Shown: piece after piece, positions 1 to 8,138 of the stretch
Layout of the letters: every line of letters begins with the position of its first letter
Position numbering within the stretch: position 1 is the stretch's first letter
DNA from: Cetobacterium sp. 8H
GTDB lineage: Bacteria > Fusobacteriota > Fusobacteriia > Fusobacteriales > Fusobacteriaceae
Direction: 5' to 3'
NCBI RefSeq assembly: GCF_014250675.1
Contig: NZ_JACHTG010000004.1
Span: 496,001 to 560,000, forward strand
Length of the DNA: 64,000 bases
Made by a program: the position numbers and the translations under genes
The notes under the pieces: generated by a model
Databases searched by the model: none
What the model saw: the letters and a program-made list of their open reading frames with translations, nothing else
What the model was told of the DNA's origin: nothing

Positions 1-992
1 ACTTCTTGATCTTTTATTGGTGTTATTTTTTTTATCTTTAATATATTACTTTCATATTTAAATAGAGAGATATAAATTCTATAAAATAGCATTTTTTTTA
101 AGTTCTCTTCTATTTTGTTTATATTCAACTCTGCTATCAATTCTGCTATAATTTTATCCGTTTTATTCTTTAAAGTATTTTCTAAGCTTTCACCTTCATT
201 TAAATAGATTACAATATAGCTTATTATCTGCTTTTTATATTCTTCTTCGAATTCTTCTCCGAACTCTTCTACAATTTTTGTAATTTCATTCCAACAATCG
301 GTATCTCTATACTTTTGGCCACCCATTTCAAATTTTTTAAATACATCTAAATACACTTCTACAGAACATAAAAATGATAGAGTAAAATAATTTATTGAAA
401 TATTTGCTTTTTTTAATATCATATATAATTTTGTTATTCTAGACTTGGTATCAAATTTTTTTAAATCATTAAACATGTTTTTAAGGGGGGTGATTAGTAT
501 GTCTTCTTCTATGAAGAGTTTTATTATTTTTTTACAAAAACTTATTTTGTCATTCAACGATATTCTTTTTAGCTTTAGACCCTTTCCATGTATATATTCA
601 TACTCTGTTCCATTTTTATAAAAGTCCTCTTTAATAACTTTAAAGCATCTTAAAATTGTACTCCTAGACACAGATAAGGTTTCTTTTTCTTTTTCTAAGT
701 TTATAAACCCCTTGGCTATAAATTTTACATACAAATAATCAACTTTATCTTCAAAGGTCAATACGTCATATTTTGAATATAGATGCTCCCATTCCTCTTT
801 TTCTAAAGTTAGTCGATAGTTGTTGTCGTCTTTTTGAATTTTATTCAAGCTTATCGATTCTAAAAATTCATTGATTTGATTGATACTTTTTACAATAGCA
901 CTTTTTTCAATATCTAAATATAAGTACATCTCATCAATAGTTATCTCTGATTGAAATAGAATTTTTAAAATCTTAGCTGTCGTTGTATTCAT
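1..992 (-). CDS. BglG/Mga-like transcriptional regulator (3' end off the window)
   Basis: An open frame of about 330 codons runs from an ATG at 992 off the left edge without a stop. A good ribosome site (GGAGGTGAT) lies just upstream. The N-terminal ~60 residues look like a helix-turn-helix. A second one follows near residues 100-135 (LSVSRSTI...), ending in a GKGLKL-type wing as in BglG/Mga/MtlR regulators. The remainder is helical and Lys/Glu-rich; a PRD domain cannot be confirmed. It is divergent from the MBOAT-SGNH pair, so it may control it (inference). Family assignment rests on motif pattern only. Confidence 0.6.
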   Translation of the reverse strand, partial: MNTTTAKILKILFQSEITIDEMYLYLDIEKSAIVKSINQINEFLESISLNKIQKDDNNYRLTLEKEEWEHLYSKYDVLTFEDKVDYLYVKFIAKGFINLEKEKETLSVSRSTILRCFKVIKEDFYKNGTEYEYIHGKGLKLKRISLNDKISFCKKIIKLFIEEDILITPLKNMFNDLKKFDTKSRITKLYMILKKANISINYFTLSFLCSVEVYLDVFKKFEMGGQKYRDTDCWNEITKIVEEFGEEFEEEYKKQIISYIVIYLNEGESLENTLKNKTDKIIAELIAELNINKIEENLKKMLFYRIYISLFKYESNILKIKKITPIKDQE

Positions 993-1023
993 ATATCACC
1001 TCCAAATTTAGATTTTCCATTAA

Positions 1024-1051
1024 AGTATACTACATTTTTTTAGAGAGTAAA
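1024..1051 (-). promoter_or_regulatory. candidate promoter of the left-edge regulator
   Basis: On the minus strand TTTACT (-35, 1051-1046) and TATACT (-10, 1029-1024) are separated by 16 bp and lie about 30 bp upstream of the regulator start. The match is reasonable, but AT-rich DNA gives chance hits. Confidence 0.4.
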
Positions 1052-1116
1052 AGGATTTAAGTAACATTTTTGGTATCATCTTTTATTCTTGCAACATATT
1101 AGAGAGGAGAGTTGGT

Positions 1117-2529
1117 ATGCTTTTCAATAGTTTCTATTTTATATTTTTATTTTTCCCTATTACAATATTCGTATACTTCATTTTAAACAACTATGAACAT
1201 CAAAAATTAGCAAAATTTTGGTTAGTTTTAACTTCTCTATACTTCTATGGATACTTTAACTATTCCTACCTTATTTTGATTATTGCCTCTATTGTGGTTA
1301 ACTATTCCGCTGGCACCTGGATTACCAATAAAACCGCATTTAAAAAAGAGGTTTTTGTCCTCGGTATACTCTTTAATGTTTTAGGTCTTGGTTATTTTAA
1401 ATATTATGATTTTTTTATAAAAAATTTAAACTTTATTTTAAAAACAGATCTACCTATTTTAAACATACTCCTTCCTTTAGGAATAAGTTTTTTCACTTTT
1501 CAACAGCTCTCTTTTTTAATCGATAGTTACCGTGGCAAAAGCCAAAACTATGATTTTTTGAGCTACTGTCTTTTCGTGACATTCTTTCCACAACTAATAG
1601 CTGGACCAATAGTTTTACCTGACGAGATGCTTCCTCAATTTGAAACCCTCAATAATAAAAAAGTTAATTATGAGAATATCAATAGAGGTCTTTATCTATT
1701 TTCAATAGGGCTTGCTAAAAAAGTTGTTCTAGCCGATTCAATCTCTTATTTAGCTAACCTTGGATTTGATACAATGCCATCTCTAACCTTTGTAGAGGGA
1801 TGGATAACCTCAATTTCATATACACTACAACTTTATTTAGATTTTTCGGGTTATTGTGATATGGCAATGGGACTTGCACTGATGTTTAACATTATTCTTC
1901 CACTTAATTTTAACTCCCCTTATAAAGCTTTGAATATACAGGACTTTTGGCAACGATGGCATATGACTCTTGGCAGATTTTTAACAAACTATATCTATAT
2001 CCCTTTGGGTGGAAATAGAAAATCTGAACTAATTACTTTAAGAAATCTTCTTATAGTTTTTTTAATCAGTGGCGTGTGGCACGGAGCTGGATGGACCTTT
2101 ATTGTCTGGGGAGCCTTCCATGGTATAGCTATCCTTATCCACAGAGTTTGGAAAAATAAGAATCTATTTATGCCTAATTTTCTTGCTTGGCTGATAACTA
2201 TGTTCTTCGTAAATATATTTTGGATATTTTTTAGAGCTCAAAATTTCTCTTCAGCTATAAAAGTTCTAAAAAGTATGTTTGATATTGGCAGTCTAAATGA
2301 ACTCATAAGTGCCGGATATAAAGAACTAGCACAGCCATATCTAGGAAAAAAAATCACTTTAATTTTAATTGTTCTAAGCATCTATATTATTTTATTTTGT
2401 AAAAATTCTTTTGAAAAACAAGAGTGTTTTGAACTAACTACAAAAAATAGAATTGAAAAATTTATTTATTTCTTCTTAGGGTTACTTCTACTAAATAGAG
2501 TAGTTCCTTTTTTATATTTTAATTTTTAG
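1117..2529 (+). CDS. MBOAT-family membrane O-acyltransferase (AlgI/DltB-like)
   Basis: This 470-residue polytopic membrane protein has the MBOAT hallmarks: a QDFWQRWH stretch around residues 275-282 and a GVWHGAGW motif placing the invariant histidine at residue 322, followed by a second conserved WGAFHG. The family moves acyl groups, usually acetyl, across the membrane onto polysaccharide, teichoic acid or peptidoglycan acceptors. The start is supported by GAGAGGAGAG upstream. The next gene follows after 11 bp and encodes an SGNH-like partner, the usual arrangement for AlgI/AlgX- or PatA/PatB-type systems. The acceptor here is unknown; a surface glycan is likely given the neighbourhood. Confidence 0.88.
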   Translation: MLFNSFYFIFLFFPITIFVYFILNNYEHQKLAKFWLVLTSLYFYGYFNYSYLILIIASIVVNYSAGTWITNKTAFKKEVFVLGILFNVLGLGYFKYYDFFIKNLNFILKTDLPILNILLPLGISFFTFQQLSFLIDSYRGKSQNYDFLSYCLFVTFFPQLIAGPIVLPDEMLPQFETLNNKKVNYENINRGLYLFSIGLAKKVVLADSISYLANLGFDTMPSLTFVEGWITSISYTLQLYLDFSGYCDMAMGLALMFNIILPLNFNSPYKALNIQDFWQRWHMTLGRFLTNYIYIPLGGNRKSELITLRNLLIVFLISGVWHGAGWTFIVWGAFHGIAILIHRVWKNKNLFMPNFLAWLITMFFVNIFWIFFRAQNFSSAIKVLKSMFDIGSLNELISAGYKELAQPYLGKKITLILIVLSIYIILFCKNSFEKQECFELTTKNRIEKFIYFFLGLLLLNRVVPFLYFNF

Positions 2530-2540
2530 GAAGTGAATTT

Positions 2541-3452
2541 ATGACAGAACATAAAAAATATTTTAAAAATACAATTTTTACTTTTATTTTTGGTTTAGTC
2601 TTGATTGTTTTATTAGGTCAATTCTATAAAAAATATATCTTTGAAGAAAACAAATTTTTGCGGGTTCCAGATCATTTAAAGATAATAAACTTAGGTTCTT
2701 CTCATGGACAATATGGGTTTTTATACCCTGATGGTGAAGATGCATTTAATTTTGGTATCGAAAGCCAACCATACTATTACGATTTAAAAATTCTAAAAAA
2801 ATACTCTGATAAATTAGAACCAAATTCCATTGTTTTAATTCCTGTTTCAATTTTTAGTTTTTATGATGTCGAATGGTTAGATGAATTTAATGAAAGATAT
2901 TATGGGCTTTTAGATTTTAAAGATATTTATAACGGCAAAAAAGAGATGTACTATCTTTGGAATTTTTCACCACTGCTGTATTCTGGAAAAAAATTGCTGG
3001 AGATATTTCAATATCTCCAGCAGGCTATTATTAGAAAAGAGCTGTTTTTCAAAGAGAGTACCAGTCCAAATGATTTGAATTTTGAGGGAAAAGTAAAAGA
3101 GGCCCAAACTACTTCTAAAAGGCATCTATCTTCTACAAATCTTAACTTTACATATATAAACGAGATATTAGAGTTTTGTGAGGAGCAAAATTTTAAAGCT
3201 GTTATGGTGGTAATGCCTCAATCATACCTCTATAATGATCAAATAGGTGAATTTAATTATAGAGAACGAATCATATCTAAAATTGAACTACTTAAAATCA
3301 AACCAATATTTTTAGATTATTCTCATGACGATCGATTTGAAAGAGATTTAGATCTCTTTTTAGATGATGACCACTTGAATAAAAAAGGGGCTAAAAAATT
3401 TACAACTATCCTTTTAAATGATTTAAAACAACTAAATTTAAAAACATGGTAA
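2541..3452 (+). CDS. membrane-anchored SGNH-like protein, partner of the MBOAT acyltransferase
   Basis: The 303-residue protein has one N-terminal membrane segment (about residues 10-27) and then an extracytoplasmic domain. A GSSHG motif at 52-56 supplies the nucleophile-type serine, and D275/H278 in a DDDHLNKKG context near the C-terminus match the Asp-x-x-His of SGNH/GDSL folds such as DltD, AlgX/AlgJ and PatB. In known systems such a protein receives the acyl group from the MBOAT partner and places it on the polymer. It is the second gene of the operon, and its last codons lie inside a repeated terminator segment (see repeat at 3440). Confidence 0.6.
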   Translation: MTEHKKYFKNTIFTFIFGLVLIVLLGQFYKKYIFEENKFLRVPDHLKIINLGSSHGQYGFLYPDGEDAFNFGIESQPYYYDLKILKKYSDKLEPNSIVLIPVSIFSFYDVEWLDEFNERYYGLLDFKDIYNGKKEMYYLWNFSPLLYSGKKLLEIFQYLQQAIIRKELFFKESTSPNDLNFEGKVKEAQTTSKRHLSSTNLNFTYINEILEFCEEQNFKAVMVVMPQSYLYNDQIGEFNYRERIISKIELLKIKPIFLDYSHDDRFERDLDLFLDDDHLNKKGAKKFTTILLNDLKQLNLKTW

Positions 3453-3490
3453 TATAAAAAACTAGGTGATTTTCATTCACCTAGTTTTTT
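3440..3490. repeat. direct repeat A, left copy (gene end plus terminator)
   Basis: About 50 bp, almost identical to 7066-7115 (one single-base gap in the A-run). It contains the last codons and stop of the plus-strand SGNH-like gene (Lys-Thr-Trp-stop), an A-run, a 9-bp hairpin and a T-run. The flanking sequence on both sides is unrelated between the copies. Confidence 0.9.
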
Positions 3491-3491
3491 T
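3455..3491. terminator. bidirectional Rho-independent terminator
   Basis: A 9-bp perfect stem (3461-3469 with 3477-3485, ACTAGGTGA and its complement) with a 7-nt loop is bracketed by an A-run and a T-run. It serves both the plus-strand MBOAT-SGNH operon and the minus-strand flippase operon, whose stop codon lies within the stem. Confidence 0.9.
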
Positions 3492-4923
3492 GATTTTTAA
3501 ATACTATTTTTATCAAGTAGCTTAGACACTCTAGTTTTATTAAATATGCAATTAAAATATAGACTATCATTCCTAATAAAATTTGTAAAAATATTATACT
3601 AACTAAATTAATTTTTAATAATGATATCGGATAAATGATTCCACCCATAATTAAAGAGATTCCTATAGATGGAAATATATCTCTCATTTGTTCAATGTAT
3701 CCATAATCCAATATTTTTTTATTGGGAAAAGAATTTACAAAAGATGATATTATTCCACCTAATAGTGTTCCTACAGCTATCATATATACACCATATTTTA
3801 ATGACACTATCAATATTATTATTCCTATTATTTTTTTTATAATTTCTAACTTTAAAAAAATATCACTTCTTCCCATAGCATTTATAACTTGTAAATTTGC
3901 GGTATGTATTGGCCAAAGTGCATAAGAAAGGCAAAACACTCTTAAATATGGAACACACGGTGTCCACTTCTCCGTTAATAATAATTTTACTAAAGGTTCC
4001 CCTACTATAGCAAGACCAATCATTAATGGAAATATCACAAAAGAGCCTGTAACTATTGATCGTCTTAGCAACTCTTTTAATCTAACTTTATTATCTTGTT
4101 CTTGCACAAATACGGGAAATATAACAGATTGAATTGATCCATTAAAATTAGATACAATCAATAATGGAAATTGATCCCCTCTATTATAGTATCCTAACAT
4201 TGTTGGAGAATAAAACTTTCCTATAATTAAGCTCCTTAAATTCATATAAAGTGTATCTAATAATGATGAAAATAATATTTTTGAACCAAATGAAAACAGT
4301 GCTTTTACTTTAGTAAATGAAAATAATATTTTGGGTCTCCATTTAACAATAAAATATAAAATTATACACAGCATTGTCTGATTTATTAGCTGTTGATACA
4401 CTAGCGTCCAAATTCCAAAATTATTATACACCATAATTATCGATATTATACCTGATATAGTTGCAGCTCCTATACTACCTATGAACATTTTTTTAAATTC
4501 TAAATTTTTAATAATAATTACATTCTGTATAGAATTAAAGGTTCCTAAAAAAAGGGTTAATGATAGCACCCTTAATATATCTTTTAAAATAGCTATTTTA
4601 TAAAAATTGGCAATTAATGGTGCTGTTATAAATAGAATTAAATATATTACAACTGAAATGATTAAACTTAAATAAAATACAGATGAAAGATCCTTCTCAT
4701 CAATCTCTTTTTTTTGAATTAATGCTGTTCCAAATCCACTTTGAATAAATACATTTGCTAAGGATATAAAAATTGTTATTATTGCTATTATTCCATAATC
4801 ATTTGGTGTCAATATTCTAGCTAAAATGATTTGAATTATAAATTGAATCCCTTGAACTCCACCTCTTTCTAAAAGTTTCCACATTAAAGAAGTAAAAACT
4901 TTTGATTTTATATCACTTTTCAT
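3481..4923 (-). CDS. Wzx-type lipopolysaccharide/O-unit flippase (MOP superfamily)
   Basis: A 480-residue protein with about 12-14 predicted membrane segments resembles the Polysacc_synt/WzxC group. The N-terminal pattern (LARILTPNDYGIIAI, then FIQSGFGTALIQ) is characteristic of that family. It would flip undecaprenyl-linked oligosaccharide to the periplasmic face. It follows two GT2 genes with a 13-bp gap and is the last gene of a three-gene operon, ending inside the terminator hairpin of repeat A. A second, different flippase lies at 36813-38315, so this one probably serves a different glycan. Confidence 0.88.
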   Translation of the reverse strand: MKSDIKSKVFTSLMWKLLERGGVQGIQFIIQIILARILTPNDYGIIAIITIFISLANVFIQSGFGTALIQKKEIDEKDLSSVFYLSLIISVVIYLILFITAPLIANFYKIAILKDILRVLSLTLFLGTFNSIQNVIIIKNLEFKKMFIGSIGAATISGIISIIMVYNNFGIWTLVYQQLINQTMLCIILYFIVKWRPKILFSFTKVKALFSFGSKILFSSLLDTLYMNLRSLIIGKFYSPTMLGYYNRGDQFPLLIVSNFNGSIQSVIFPVFVQEQDNKVRLKELLRRSIVTGSFVIFPLMIGLAIVGEPLVKLLLTEKWTPCVPYLRVFCLSYALWPIHTANLQVINAMGRSDIFLKLEIIKKIIGIIILIVSLKYGVYMIAVGTLLGGIISSFVNSFPNKKILDYGYIEQMRDIFPSIGISLIMGGIIYPISLLKINLVSIIFLQILLGMIVYILIAYLIKLECLSYLIKIVFKNQKN

Positions 4924-4936
4924 TTGCTCCCCTTTT

Positions 4937-5914
4937 CTATTTCAATAATGGCCTATTATTTTCTTTTATCTCTTTTATTATTTTTATTTTCTTTAAAATG
5001 CTCTCAATAATTATCATTATCTTATTTTTATTTTGACACTTTCTGTATATCTCAATAAATGTTTTAATATTTTTTAATGTTGGAGATTTTACTGCAAATC
5101 TAAAAGATTCTCTTGTTAATAATTCTAAATTAGGCTCATAGTCTATATTTAATACCTCTTTTAACATGGTTTTTATTTCAAATAAGCCATTAAATAAATA
5201 CATACACGGATTTTGATTTTTCATTTTTGAGTTCCAGCTATCTGTATCAAATGTCAGTCTATAATGTGACATTATATCTTCAGAAAAATATATTTTTCCT
5301 ATTGAATTTAAAAACAGTGCCAATTTTGTATCTCCATTTGATTTACATTTACCAAACTTTTCTTTGCTCTCTTGATTTAGGTCTTTCCAAAAATTTCTGT
5401 AAACTAATGATGCTGTCTGTCCCGGAACATCCCCTGTATTTATATCTTCCGATTTTAGTGTATGTGTTTTATATAATTTATATATTTCTTGATCTTCTGA
5501 AAACTTATTTTTATTTCTATCTACTACAATAACATTGTGATAATATGCAGAATAATCTAAGTTTTTCTCTAAAAAATCTACCTGTTTTTGTAATTTATTT
5601 TCATCAACCCAGTAATCATCCCCCTCACATATTGCTAAATATTTAGCTCTTGATATATCATATAAAAATTTAGAGACAAAGTCTGATTTAGAGTATTGGT
5701 TTTCTGTTTGATAAATAACTTTTATTAACTTAGGATATTTTTGTTCATATCTTCTCAAAATTTCTGCAGTTCTATCTGTTGATGCATCCTCATGTATAAG
5801 AATTTCATAATTGAAATTAACCTTTTGATTTAAAAAACCTTTTAGAGCATCCTCAATAAACTCTTCGTGATTATACGTTATACAGCATATACTTACCAAT
5901 ATCTCTTCTTCCAT
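4937..5914 (-). CDS. GT2 family glycosyltransferase
   Basis: The 325-residue protein has a GT-A fold N-terminus: VSICCITYNHEEF at 7-19, HEDASTDRT at 41-49 (nucleotide-binding Asp) and EGDDYW at 97-102 (metal-binding DxD equivalent). Such enzymes transfer a sugar from a nucleotide sugar to a lipid-linked acceptor on the cytoplasmic side. Donor and acceptor cannot be read from the sequence. The gene is 1 bp from the upstream GT2 gene and 13 bp from the flippase, so the three are co-transcribed. The C-terminal ~60 residues are basic and helical. Confidence 0.85.
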   Translation of the reverse strand: MEEEILVSICCITYNHEEFIEDALKGFLNQKVNFNYEILIHEDASTDRTAEILRRYEQKYPKLIKVIYQTENQYSKSDFVSKFLYDISRAKYLAICEGDDYWVDENKLQKQVDFLEKNLDYSAYYHNVIVVDRNKNKFSEDQEIYKLYKTHTLKSEDINTGDVPGQTASLVYRNFWKDLNQESKEKFGKCKSNGDTKLALFLNSIGKIYFSEDIMSHYRLTFDTDSWNSKMKNQNPCMYLFNGLFEIKTMLKEVLNIDYEPNLELLTRESFRFAVKSPTLKNIKTFIEIYRKCQNKNKIMIIIESILKKIKIIKEIKENNRPLLK

Positions 5915-5915
5915 A

Positions 5916-6959
5916 TCATCGTTCTCCTATAAATTTTCTTTTTATTGTTCTGTAAAGAAAAATCAGATTCTCTGCTAACTCAAAATTTAAATCATACATT
6001 TTTAAAATTATCTTTTGTTTTAATGTTACATTTTCTAATATATTTTTATCTTTGATTATATTTTCTATATCTTGTTCAAATAATTTTTTTGTAATTAGGT
6101 AATCATTATTATTTTTATAATCATTTTTTATCTCTTTATAAGAAATGAGTATAATATTTTCATAAAAAGAAAAAAAAGTATGACTGGTTTTATATTTTTC
6201 AAAAAAATCTAAAATATTTTTTTCGTAAAAATATTTTTCTAAAATTTCAATTGATTTTTTATAATCCAATAATTTTTTACCTTTTGATTTCATCATTCCA
6301 TTTAAGTTAATTCTATAATTATAAACACTCGAATTTAATTTTATAATTTTTTCAGCATTTATCATTAATCTTGCTACTGTGTTCGAATCCTCTCCCAACG
6401 AAATCTCTGTTGGATGATATATCTTATTTTTTATATAGAGCTCTCTTCTCCACAATTTATTGCATGAAGAATAACAAGCTTTTCCTAAAAAAAAATACTT
6501 TTCTAAATAATCTTTTCCAGAATATATTTTATTCTCTTCCATGAGGCTATCTTTCCATATCTTTTTTTTATTTTCCCCATAAAAAAGCTCTAAATCTCCA
6601 ACAACAACATCTATGTTTTCTTTTGAATTAATAATTTTAGCAACCATATTTTCTATAGTATCTTTGTTTATAAAGTCATCTCCATCTACATGCATTATAT
6701 AATCTCCTGTTGAAACATCTATTCCTACATTTCTTGTAGATGATAATCCTCCATTTTTTTTCTTTATTATTTTTATTCTATTATCTTCTTTTAAATATTT
6801 TTCCATAATATTAGAACTATTATCTTCACTTCCGTCATTTACTAATATAACCTCTAAATTTTTATACGTTTGATTTAATATTGAAGAGATGCATTGATCT
6901 AAAAACTTTTCAACATTATATATAGGAACAATGATACTTACTTTGATATCTTTTTTCAT
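5916..6959 (-). CDS. GT2 family glycosyltransferase
   Basis: The 347-residue protein is a classic GT2: VSIIVPIYNVEKFL at 7-20, NDGSEDNS at 41-48 and DGDDF at 92-96, followed by a variable C-terminal acceptor half of about 200 residues. It is the first intact gene of the three-gene cassette. Its ATG overlaps the stop of a short upstream frame (ATGA overlap at 6956-6959), as if a gene once preceded it. Together with its neighbours it would build and export a small oligosaccharide; the sugar identity is unknown. Confidence 0.88.
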   Translation of the reverse strand: MKKDIKVSIIVPIYNVEKFLDQCISSILNQTYKNLEVILVNDGSEDNSSNIMEKYLKEDNRIKIIKKKNGGLSSTRNVGIDVSTGDYIMHVDGDDFINKDTIENMVAKIINSKENIDVVVGDLELFYGENKKKIWKDSLMEENKIYSGKDYLEKYFFLGKACYSSCNKLWRRELYIKNKIYHPTEISLGEDSNTVARLMINAEKIIKLNSSVYNYRINLNGMMKSKGKKLLDYKKSIEILEKYFYEKNILDFFEKYKTSHTFFSFYENIILISYKEIKNDYKNNNDYLITKKLFEQDIENIIKDKNILENVTLKQKIILKMYDLNFELAENLIFLYRTIKRKFIGER

Positions 6960-7060
6960 AACCTTACCCCTATTTTATTTTTTATCAATTCTATATCTTC
7001 ATACATATAATTTTAGATTCTTCCTTCAAAATATATTTCTTTTAAAGTTACATTTATATC
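6956..7060 (-). pseudogene. possible truncated 3' remnant of a lost upstream gene
   Basis: Reading the minus strand, an open stretch with one internal TAA ends in a TGA that overlaps the start of the GT2 gene (TTATGA), the coupling expected of an upstream cistron. Only about 34 codons remain, and the frame is lost at the border with repeat A (7066). The intact part is a 16-residue ORF (7006-6956) with no good ribosome site. This could be chance; it is recorded because its break coincides with the repeat. Confidence 0.2.
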
Positions 7061-7065
7061 TTATA

Positions 7066-7115
7066 AAAAACATGGTAATAAAAAAACTAGGTGATTTTCA
7101 TTCACCTAGTTTTTT
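7066..7115. repeat. direct repeat A, right copy
   Basis: Near-identical to 3440-3490. It includes a copy of the final codons and stop of the SGNH-like gene (AAAACATGGTAA) although no such gene precedes it here. That makes this copy look like a scar of duplication or recombination rather than an independent terminator. Confidence 0.9.
7080..7115. terminator. Rho-independent terminator of the LacI operon
   Basis: It has the same 9-bp stem as the left copy (7086-7094 with 7102-7110) between A- and T-runs. The stop codon of the minus-strand LacI gene (7106-7108) lies in the stem. Confidence 0.88.
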
Positions 7116-8101
7116 GTTGTCTCTCTATTAATAATCTCACTTTCAAATGTAAACTTAACATCTTTATTTTCTTTATTTTCTATTATATTAATCAAGTAGT
7201 TTAAGGCTCTTAACGTAATCTCTTCAAATTTTTGCTTTATGCTTGTCAATTTAGGATAAAAATAATCAATTAATTCTATATTATCATGTCCTATTATTTT
7301 CAAGTTTTCAGGTACTTTAATTCCATATTTTTCAATTAAACTTAGCATTCCTAGAGCCACTTTGTCTTGTTGAACAAAAATTCCATCAAACTTTTTCAAT
7401 AACTCCAATTGATTTAAGACTAATTCTCTTCCATCTTCAAATGTCATTCCACATTTATAAATATGAGTTTCATACCCTAAAAGTTTTTTTTCTTCCAAGT
7501 ACTTATAAAAACCTAAGGTTCTATCTTGATAGTCTGTTAACCCTTCATTTTCAGAAGTGATAGTTAAAAGGTTTTTACATCCATTTGAATGTAAAAACTT
7601 AGCGACATTATAACCACAATTTACATTGTCACTTTTAAAAACAATTGTCTCTTCTTCTAAAAAAGTTGGTTTATAAGCTACAAAAGTATGAGGAACTTTA
7701 TAATTCTTTAAAACTTCCAAATCATTTTTAGATATATCTCTATTAACAACTATAAGTCCATCTACATTTCCACTTTTTATAGTTTTTTCTAAAGATTTTG
7801 CTCTTATAATCAATATCTCATACTGATTTTTTTCAGAGTTTAATAAGAAATATTTTTCTAATTGTGAAAAGAAATCCCTTTTATTAAATTCATAGAAATC
7901 ATTTGGAAAAATTATCCCAATACGATAGCTTCTTTTTGTGGCTAAATTTCTAGCATGAGGATTTATTACAAAGTTATGCTCCTCTGCAACTTTCATAACA
8001 AGCTCCCTCGTTTTTTTAGCTATATTTGGATTGTTATTTAATGCACGTGAAACGGTGGATTCACTTAAATCAACAATTTTCGCTATATCTTTCAATGTCA
8101 T
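7106..8101 (-). CDS. LacI-family transcriptional regulator
   Basis: The 331-residue protein has an N-terminal LacI helix-turn-helix (TLKDIAKIVDLSESTVSRAL, residues 2-21), the hinge region, and a periplasmic-binding-protein-like effector domain with typical late motifs (IKVPENLKIIGHDNIELIDYFYP...). It is the last gene of the operon MFS - SnoaL-like - SSS - LacI, starting 37 bp after the symporter. LacI proteins bind palindromes with a central CG. The perfect palindrome at 12076-12091 beside the operon promoter is its likely operator, giving autoregulated induction by the transported substrate (inference). Confidence 0.9.
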   Translation of the reverse strand: MTLKDIAKIVDLSESTVSRALNNNPNIAKKTRELVMKVAEEHNFVINPHARNLATKRSYRIGIIFPNDFYEFNKRDFFSQLEKYFLLNSEKNQYEILIIRAKSLEKTIKSGNVDGLIVVNRDISKNDLEVLKNYKVPHTFVAYKPTFLEEETIVFKSDNVNCGYNVAKFLHSNGCKNLLTITSENEGLTDYQDRTLGFYKYLEEKKLLGYETHIYKCGMTFEDGRELVLNQLELLKKFDGIFVQQDKVALGMLSLIEKYGIKVPENLKIIGHDNIELIDYFYPKLTSIKQKFEEITLRALNYLINIIENKENKDVKFTFESEIINRETTKN

Positions 8102-8138
8102 CTATACACACCTTTTTTCCTTTATTTAAATTATAATT

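Noticed and set aside
3440-7115. IS element or integrase-mediated integration as explanation of the repeat
   Set aside because: No transposase or integrase, no terminal inverted repeats and no tRNA site; the repeat is a terminator with a gene end, so homologous exchange fits better.
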